From contig NZ_CAMLHF010000165.1 in the NCBI RefSeq assembly GCF_946479715.1, positions 1 through 12,474 of the forward strand: 12,474 nucleotides of DNA, written 5' to 3'. How positions within the stretch are numbered: position 1 is the stretch's first letter; each line of letters opens with the position of its first letter. The notes beneath the pieces were generated by a model. It made no database searches. It was not told the DNA's origin and worked only from the letters and a program-made list of their open reading frames with translations. Of the stretch, positions 8,419-12,474 are shown in pieces. The translations under genes were made by a program, and so were the position numbers. Source of the stretch: an uncultured Pedobacter sp. (GTDB taxonomy: Bacteria > Bacteroidota > Bacteroidia > Sphingobacteriales > Sphingobacteriaceae).

Positions 8419-8811
8419 TTATTTATCTAGTTTCTTTAACATCTGTTTAATAGCATCAAGATCTTCTTTAGAAGTTTTTTCATTACCTAATAATTGCATC
8501 ACTAGTTTTGAAGCAGATCCTTTATACAAAGTATTTACAAAGCGATTCAACAGTTGATCCTTAGTTTTATTTTCGGCCTCTACAGGAATGTATATATGCT
8601 TCATCTGCCGCTCATCGCGTTTAAGGATCCCTTTATCTGCCATGATTTGCATTTGCTTAAGTGTCGAGGTGTAATTTACATCTCTTTGCTCATTCAATGT
8701 GTCATTAACAAATCGCACTGTTGAAGGGCCAAATTCCCATAAAACCTGTAAAATTTCAAGCTCTGCCCTTGTAGGCTCAGGAATAGCATCTATAGGTATA
8801 TTTTGTTTCAT
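8419..8811 (-). CDS. BlaI/MecI/CopY-family transcriptional repressor
   Basis: This 130-residue winged-helix repressor has a DNA-binding domain about 12-80 (PTRAELEILQVLW at 13-25; recognition-helix area DVNYTSTLKQMQIMADKGIL at 44-63; wing KRDERQMKHIYIP at 64-76) and a C-terminal dimerisation part (82-130). Length matches BlaI/MecI (about 123-126). It probably binds as a dimer to the palindrome in its own promoter and is inactivated by proteolysis triggered by the adjacent M56 protease. Staphylococcal BlaI and MecI are cut between Asn101 and Phe102 in an LVLNF context; the aligned stretch here is LVMQL (103-107), so the scissile pair is not conserved. The start is the only in-frame Met near the front. 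It leads the operon blaI-blaR-receptor. Confidence 0.93.
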   Translation of the reverse strand: MKQNIPIDAIPEPTRAELEILQVLWEFGPSTVRFVNDTLNEQRDVNYTSTLKQMQIMADKGILKRDERQMKHIYIPVEAENKTKDQLLNRFVNTLYKGSASKLVMQLLGNEKTSKEDLDAIKQMLKKLDK

Positions 8812-8815
8812 AACA

Positions 8816-8846
8816 TAAAGGTAGGATAACTTTCGTACGAAACAAA
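8816..8846 (-). promoter_or_regulatory. Predicted blaI operon promoter
   Basis: On the minus strand TTTG (8846-8843) matches the -33 consensus exactly. After a 19-bp spacer, TACCTTTA (8823-8816) matches 5 of 6 fixed positions of the -7 consensus TAnnTTTG. Both boxes and the spacing fit Bacteroidota promoters. The end of the -7 box is only 4 nt from the ATG at 8811, so transcription would begin at or next to the start codon, giving a leaderless or nearly leaderless mRNA. Confidence 0.5.
8831..8842. promoter_or_regulatory. Candidate BlaI operator, perfect palindrome TTTCGTACGAAA
   Basis: The 12-bp sequence is identical on both strands and lies directly between the predicted -33 and -7 elements of the blaI promoter, 19 bp before the start codon. 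BlaI/MecI proteins bind palindromes overlapping their own promoters. The staphylococcal sites have a TACA/TGTA core, so this one differs in sequence but matches in symmetry and position. Assignment to the adjacent BlaI-type protein is inference. Confidence 0.6.
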
Positions 8847-8866
8847 TAATATGTGGAATATTTTTT

Positions 8867-9832
8867 TTAAGCTTTCTTTTTAATATCGCTTATGATCTTA
8901 ATAGCATGGTCTCTTGAGTTTTCTATAAACCATAAATGGGTATCCATCCCTCCGCAAACTACGCCAGCCAAATAAATACCTTTTTCATTGGTTTCCATTG
9001 TTTGGGAATTATGTTCGGGCAAGCATTTGTCATCTTCACTAAGTTTCACGCCAAATTTTCTTAGGAGCTCAAAATTGGGTTGATAACCAGTTAAGGCCAG
9101 CACAAAATCATTAGGTATCGTAATTATTCCCTCTGGTGTACGAATATCGGCGGTATCTTTAGCTATGCTAACCAATTGAGAATTGAAATAGGCTTTAATG
9201 CTTCCTTCCTCTATGCGATTAATAACATCCGGTCTAACCCAGTATTTCACACGCTTACTTATCGATTCGTCGCGTACTACCATAGTTACATCAGCGCCTT
9301 TTCTATAGGTTTCCAAAGCAGCATCCACCGATGAATTACTGGCCCCAATTACAATAACATTTTGCATTGCATAATAATGAGGGTCTTTATAATAGTGAGC
9401 CACTTTAGGAAGATCCTCGCCAGGTATATTTATTTTGTTCGGGAGATCATAGAACCCAGTAGAGATGATAATATTTCTGGTCAGGTAGCTTGATTTTGAA
9501 GTGGTTACTATAAAACCAACATCCTGCTTCGCAACATCATCAACAGATTCAAAAAGCTTCGTATTTAATTCAAATTTAAGTGCTACCCTGCGGTAATATT
9601 CTAACGCTTCCGCCCGGGTAGGTTTAGGATTATTTGAAACAAAAGGAACTCCTCCTATTTCCAGCTTCTCTGAAGTGGAGAAGAAAGTCATATTCTGAGG
9701 GTAATTGTATAATGAATTTACCAGACATCCTTTTTCGATGATCACATAAGATAAGCCCGTTTTTTTAGCTTCAATGCCGCAGGCAATACCAATTGGACCC
9801 GCTCCTATAATAAGTATATCTGTAACTTCCAT
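8867..9832 (-). CDS. ypdA: YpdA-family FAD/NAD(P)-dependent oxidoreductase (putative bacillithiol disulfide reductase)
   Basis: This 321-residue soluble flavoprotein resembles thioredoxin reductase but lacks the CxxC redox pair. Visible: the FAD-binding GAGPIG at 10-15 near the N-terminus, the family segment YNYPQNMTFFSTSEKLEIG at 42-60, an internal ATG-like motif STGFYDLP (124-131), a second Rossmann motif GASNSSVDAAL at 163-172 for NADPH, and a C-terminal FAD motif GIYLAGVVCGG (285-295). Firmicute YpdA/Bdr reduces bacillithiol disulfide (BSSB) with NADPH; Bacteroidota often make bacillithiol, so a thiol-redox role is reasonable. The active-site Cys14 reported for the S. aureus enzyme is Ile14 here, so mechanism or substrate may differ. 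The gene starts 7 bp after the dgt stop and is surely co-transcribed with it. Confidence 0.85.
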   Translation of the reverse strand: MEVTDILIIGAGPIGIACGIEAKKTGLSYVIIEKGCLVNSLYNYPQNMTFFSTSEKLEIGGVPFVSNNPKPTRAEALEYYRRVALKFELNTKLFESVDDVAKQDVGFIVTTSKSSYLTRNIIISTGFYDLPNKINIPGEDLPKVAHYYKDPHYYAMQNVIVIGASNSSVDAALETYRKGADVTMVVRDESISKRVKYWVRPDVINRIEEGSIKAYFNSQLVSIAKDTADIRTPEGIITIPNDFVLALTGYQPNFELLRKFGVKLSEDDKCLPEHNSQTMETNEKGIYLAGVVCGGMDTHLWFIENSRDHAIKIISDIKKKA

Positions 9833-9839
9833 TTTATTA

Positions 9840-11183
9840 TTAACTCATTGAAGGAAAAGATATTCCTTTAATTTTCCTAAATAATTCAACAGCATAAATG
9901 TCTGTCATTCCTGAAACAAAATCCAATACACTTTGGATTTTAGAATAAACATCATTTTTCTCTGTTAAAAATTGCTTCGGTATCAATTCAACCAGTTTCT
10001 TATGGTATTTTGATTCGTTTTGCAGATAGGCCGGAATAAATTCCTCTAAAAGCCCTCCCATTACCTGATAACCTGCCACTTCAATTTGTACAACAGAAGA
10101 ATAGTTATATATTTTCTTAATCGAAATCTTTTCTATTTCTTTCATTACAGATAAGAATGGCGCTTCAATAGCATCCATCAAACTTATATTGAAATCACCG
10201 TTTAATATCGACTCCTGTTCCTGATAAAACACATTTGAACATTGCCATATCAATGTGCTTATCGACTTTGCCCTCATCAGTGTGATTTTGGCATCATCAT
10301 CTTCCATTTCAGCTAGTCTTGATGGCATTTTGACATCATTACACAAAGGCAAAAGTAAAGTCTCAACTTCCTTGTATGAGAGGATTTTTAAGCGATGCGC
10401 ATCCTCAAGATCAATAATATTATAACAAATATCATCTGCTGCTTCTACTAAATATACAAGTGGATGCCGCTTATAAATCAAAGGTGACTCTTGAACCTTA
10501 ATAAGGTCCATCTCTGCAGCAATCTTTTCAAATCCGCTTTGCTCTGACTGGAAGAAGCCATATTTTTTAGTGTAAATGTTCTTTTTGTTATGCCCTGCTA
10601 CAGATGCACATGGATATTTAGCTATAGCAGCAAGTGTAGAGTAAGTTAATGCAAATCCTCCTGTTCCTTTTCCTGCAAATGGGTGGGTCAATATTCTTAA
10701 TGCATTGGCATTTCCTTCAAAATGGATCAAATCTTCCCACTGTGCTTTGTTTACCTGTTCCTGATATACTTTTCCATCACCACTGTTAAAATAATGTGAT
10801 ATGGCTGATTCACCAGAATGACCAAAGGCCGGATTACCCAGATCATGAGCCAGGCAAGCAGATGCAATAATGTTTCCTATTTCACATAGCAACGGACAGG
10901 TTTCATCTATATTGGTCTCTGAATCTTTTATTCTGTTGTAAAAGATTGTACCTAATGAACGTCCAACACTTGCAACTTCCAGGCTATGTGTAAGTCGGTT
11001 ATGAACAAACACACTGCCTGGTAAAGGAAATACCTGGGTTTTGTTTTGTAATCTTCTAAAAGGTGATGAAAATATGATCCTGTCATAATCTCTTTGAAAC
11101 TCAGAACGAGCTTCTTTTTGATTTCCAGTAAATCTATCTTCATTTCCCCATCGTTTTGATGACAATAACTTTTCCCAATTCAT
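9840..11183 (-). CDS. dgt: Deoxyguanosinetriphosphate triphosphohydrolase (dGTPase)
   Basis: This 447-residue HD-domain phosphohydrolase cleaves dGTP (and possibly other dNTPs) to the deoxynucleoside and inorganic triphosphate, acting on nucleotide-pool balance in the cytoplasm. Evidence: the family opening with RDYDRIIFSSPFRRLQNKTQ (31-50), RLTHSLEVASVGR (63-75) giving the first metal His66, the HD pair in CLAHDLGNPAFGHSGE (110-125; His113-Asp114), EGNAN (156-160) and the last metal ligand Asp250 or Asp251 in EAADDICY (247-254). Length is within the usual range for type-1 dGTPases. The frame is intact and all metal residues are present, so the enzyme should be active. It follows the aldehyde dehydrogenase after 21 bp and precedes ypdA by 7 bp; no functional link between the three is obvious. 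Confidence 0.93.
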   Translation of the reverse strand: MNWEKLLSSKRWGNEDRFTGNQKEARSEFQRDYDRIIFSSPFRRLQNKTQVFPLPGSVFVHNRLTHSLEVASVGRSLGTIFYNRIKDSETNIDETCPLLCEIGNIIASACLAHDLGNPAFGHSGESAISHYFNSGDGKVYQEQVNKAQWEDLIHFEGNANALRILTHPFAGKGTGGFALTYSTLAAIAKYPCASVAGHNKKNIYTKKYGFFQSEQSGFEKIAAEMDLIKVQESPLIYKRHPLVYLVEAADDICYNIIDLEDAHRLKILSYKEVETLLLPLCNDVKMPSRLAEMEDDDAKITLMRAKSISTLIWQCSNVFYQEQESILNGDFNISLMDAIEAPFLSVMKEIEKISIKKIYNYSSVVQIEVAGYQVMGGLLEEFIPAYLQNESKYHKKLVELIPKQFLTEKNDVYSKIQSVLDFVSGMTDIYAVELFRKIKGISFPSMS

Positions 11184-11204
11184 AGCTTAAAAATAAGCAC
11201 GAAG

Positions 11205-12474
11205 TTAAGGTATTAAATCAGTTTTCCATGAGCCATCTATCAACCTCAAAATACTCAGTGGGTTACTGTTTTGTAATGCTGCAGGAAGTAATTCATCTGG
11301 AATATCCTGATAAGCCACCGGTCTTAAAAAACGATATATTGCCGCTGTACCCACAGATGTTGATCTTCCATCGGTAGTTGACGGGAATGGTCCTCCATGT
11401 TGCATCGAATGACAAACTTCTACACCTGTAGGAAAACCATTATAGATCACACGACCCACTTTTTGGGCGATTATATCAATTACAGGAATTAAATTACTTT
11501 TATCTTCACGCTCGGCATGAACAGTTGCGGTAAGTTGGCCTTCCAGTTGATTTAAGACCAGATGAAGCTGCGCTGTATCTTTAACCAATACAAAAAGTGT
11601 TACGGGACCAAAAACTTCTTCATTTAACTGTTTATTCGAAAGAAAATCATCAGCCGAAACCGTAAAAGCAATTGGTCTGGCCTCATTTTTCTCGTCGTTT
11701 GCTAATTTTATCCCCTCAACCAAAACATTAACTCCACTAACTGTTTTAGTTGTTTCGATACCTTTAGTGTATGATTGGCAGATATTCTTGTTCAGCATTG
11801 TTGCAGGTTCAGTTGCTCCCAGATGTTGCACAAAGTGATTTAGAAAAAGTTTGCCCGCCTCACTTTCTATTAGCAATACTAATCCGGGATTAGTACAAAA
11901 TTGGCCTGCTCCCATAGTTACTGAGCCAGCTAATCCTTTAGCAATTGCTTCTCCTTTTACTTTTAATGCTTCTTCCATCAAAATTACCGGATTTATAGCA
12001 CTCATTTCTGCATATACAGGTATGGGATCGGGTCTATTCGCAGCTGCATTAAAAAGGGTCATGCCTACTTTTCTGGATCCTGTAAAACCTACTGCTTTTA
12101 TCGCAGCGTGCTGTACAAGTCTTACCGACTGATCGTTAGTAAGGTTTAAGGCCGAAAATACACCCTCAGGCATGTCTGTTCTTTTAGCTGCCTGAATAAT
12201 TGCAGAAGATATCAATTCGCTAGTGCCGGGATGAGATGGGTGTGTTTTAACAACTACGGGACATCCTGCAGCAAGTGCCGAAGCAGTATCACCCCCTGCC
12301 GTAGAGAAAGCCAATGGGAAATTACTGGCACCATAAACAGCAACAGGACCAATTGGAATAAGCATTCTTCTGATATCAGATTTTGGTAATGGTGTTCTTT
12401 CAGGTTGTGCAGTATCTATTCTTGCATCCACATACCAGCCATCACGTAATAACTGGGCAAACATTTTTAACTGG
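11205..12474 (-). CDS. NADP-type aldehyde dehydrogenase, alpha-ketoglutaric semialdehyde dehydrogenase family (partial, N-terminus off the right edge)
   Basis: The frame is open to the window end: three more codons (Gln-Leu-Lys) precede the first Met at 12464, and family members (about 520-530 residues) continue upstream, so about 100 N-terminal residues are missing and that Met is internal. Numbering from it: the cofactor region GPVAVYGASNFPLAFS (39-54), GFTGS (126-130), the general-base Glu153 in YAEMSAINPV and the nucleophile Cys190 in GAGQFCTNPG. VDARID and the GGPFPSTTD-type C-terminal segment are, as I recall them, typical of the branch that oxidises 2,5-dioxopentanoate to 2-oxoglutarate with NAD(P)+, the last step of non-phosphorylative pentose, aldarate or hydroxyproline catabolism. 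Which pathway applies depends on genes outside the window. The C-terminus is complete. Confidence 0.9.
   Translation of the reverse strand, partial: QLKMFAQLLRDGWYVDARIDTAQPERTPLPKSDIRRMLIPIGPVAVYGASNFPLAFSTAGGDTASALAAGCPVVVKTHPSHPGTSELISSAIIQAAKRTDMPEGVFSALNLTNDQSVRLVQHAAIKAVGFTGSRKVGMTLFNAAANRPDPIPVYAEMSAINPVILMEEALKVKGEAIAKGLAGSVTMGAGQFCTNPGLVLLIESEAGKLFLNHFVQHLGATEPATMLNKNICQSYTKGIETTKTVSGVNVLVEGIKLANDEKNEARPIAFTVSADDFLSNKQLNEEVFGPVTLFVLVKDTAQLHLVLNQLEGQLTATVHAEREDKSNLIPVIDIIAQKVGRVIYNGFPTGVEVCHSMQHGGPFPSTTDGRSTSVGTAAIYRFLRPVAYQDIPDELLPAALQNSNPLSILRLIDGSWKTDLIP

Noticed and set aside
6657..8811. Reading the blaI-blaR pair as a beta-lactam resistance locus
   Set aside because: No beta-lactamase or penicillin-binding protein gene is adjacent, and the M56 protein lacks a penicillin-binding sensor domain.
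11851..12132. Plus-strand 93-codon frame opposite the aldehyde dehydrogenase
   Set aside because: It covers the catalytic Cys and Glu segments of the real gene on the other strand and resembles no protein family.

Overview
The window looks like the chromosome of a Bacteroidota member, most likely a Sphingobacteriaceae (Pedobacter/Mucilaginibacter-like) bacterium. The grounds are a SusC-type TonB-dependent transporter with the start of a probable SusD partner, an outer membrane beta-barrel receptor with a carboxypeptidase-regulatory N-domain, AT-rich DNA, no Shine-Dalgarno-like sequences before genes, and promoter candidates of the Bacteroidota type (TTTG ... TAnnTTTG). The species call is inference. 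No tRNA, rRNA, CRISPR array, insertion sequence or phage gene is visible. The window is almost fully coding; the longest gap is 166 bp.

Left part (1-4148): a nutrient-uptake locus. On the minus strand a SusC-like transporter (41-3094) is followed after 10 bp by the first ten codons of a probable SusD-like lipoprotein that runs off the left edge. Divergent from susC is an AraC-family activator (3261-4148). The shared intergenic region holds two direct repeats, each with an exact 21-bp period. The repeat nearer the activator (AATGGAC) overlaps the predicted -33 box of the susC promoter, the layout expected of an AraC-type activator site. The substrate cannot be read from the sequence.

Middle part (4151-8846): a BlaI/BlaR-type signalling operon on the minus strand, in the order BlaI-family repressor, M56 (BlaR1-type) membrane metalloprotease, outer membrane beta-barrel receptor. 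A perfect 12-bp palindrome (TTTCGTACGAAA) sits between the predicted -33 and -7 elements of the blaI promoter and is the obvious candidate operator. The M56 protein has no penicillin-binding sensor domain. Beyond its last membrane helix it has a charged Ala/Lys-rich, probably helical segment, a proline-rich stretch and a short conserved-looking tail. The repressor has Gln-Leu where the staphylococcal BlaI/MecI cleavage dyad Asn-Phe would align. The module therefore probably senses something other than beta-lactams in the staphylococcal way, perhaps envelope state, with the co-encoded outer membrane protein as output or partner.

Right part (8867-12474): a tightly packed minus-strand run of an NADP-type aldehyde dehydrogenase of the alpha-ketoglutaric semialdehyde dehydrogenase family (N-terminus beyond the right edge), dGTPase (Dgt) and a YpdA-type bacillithiol-disulfide-reductase-like flavoprotein, with gaps of 21 and 7 bp. 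No convincing intrinsic terminator separates this run from the blaI promoter.

Overall the gene content is ordinary for this phylum. The items most worth a second look are the BlaI-M56-outer membrane receptor module with its non-canonical sensor arm and operator, and the two 21-bp-phased repeats between susC and the araC-type gene.
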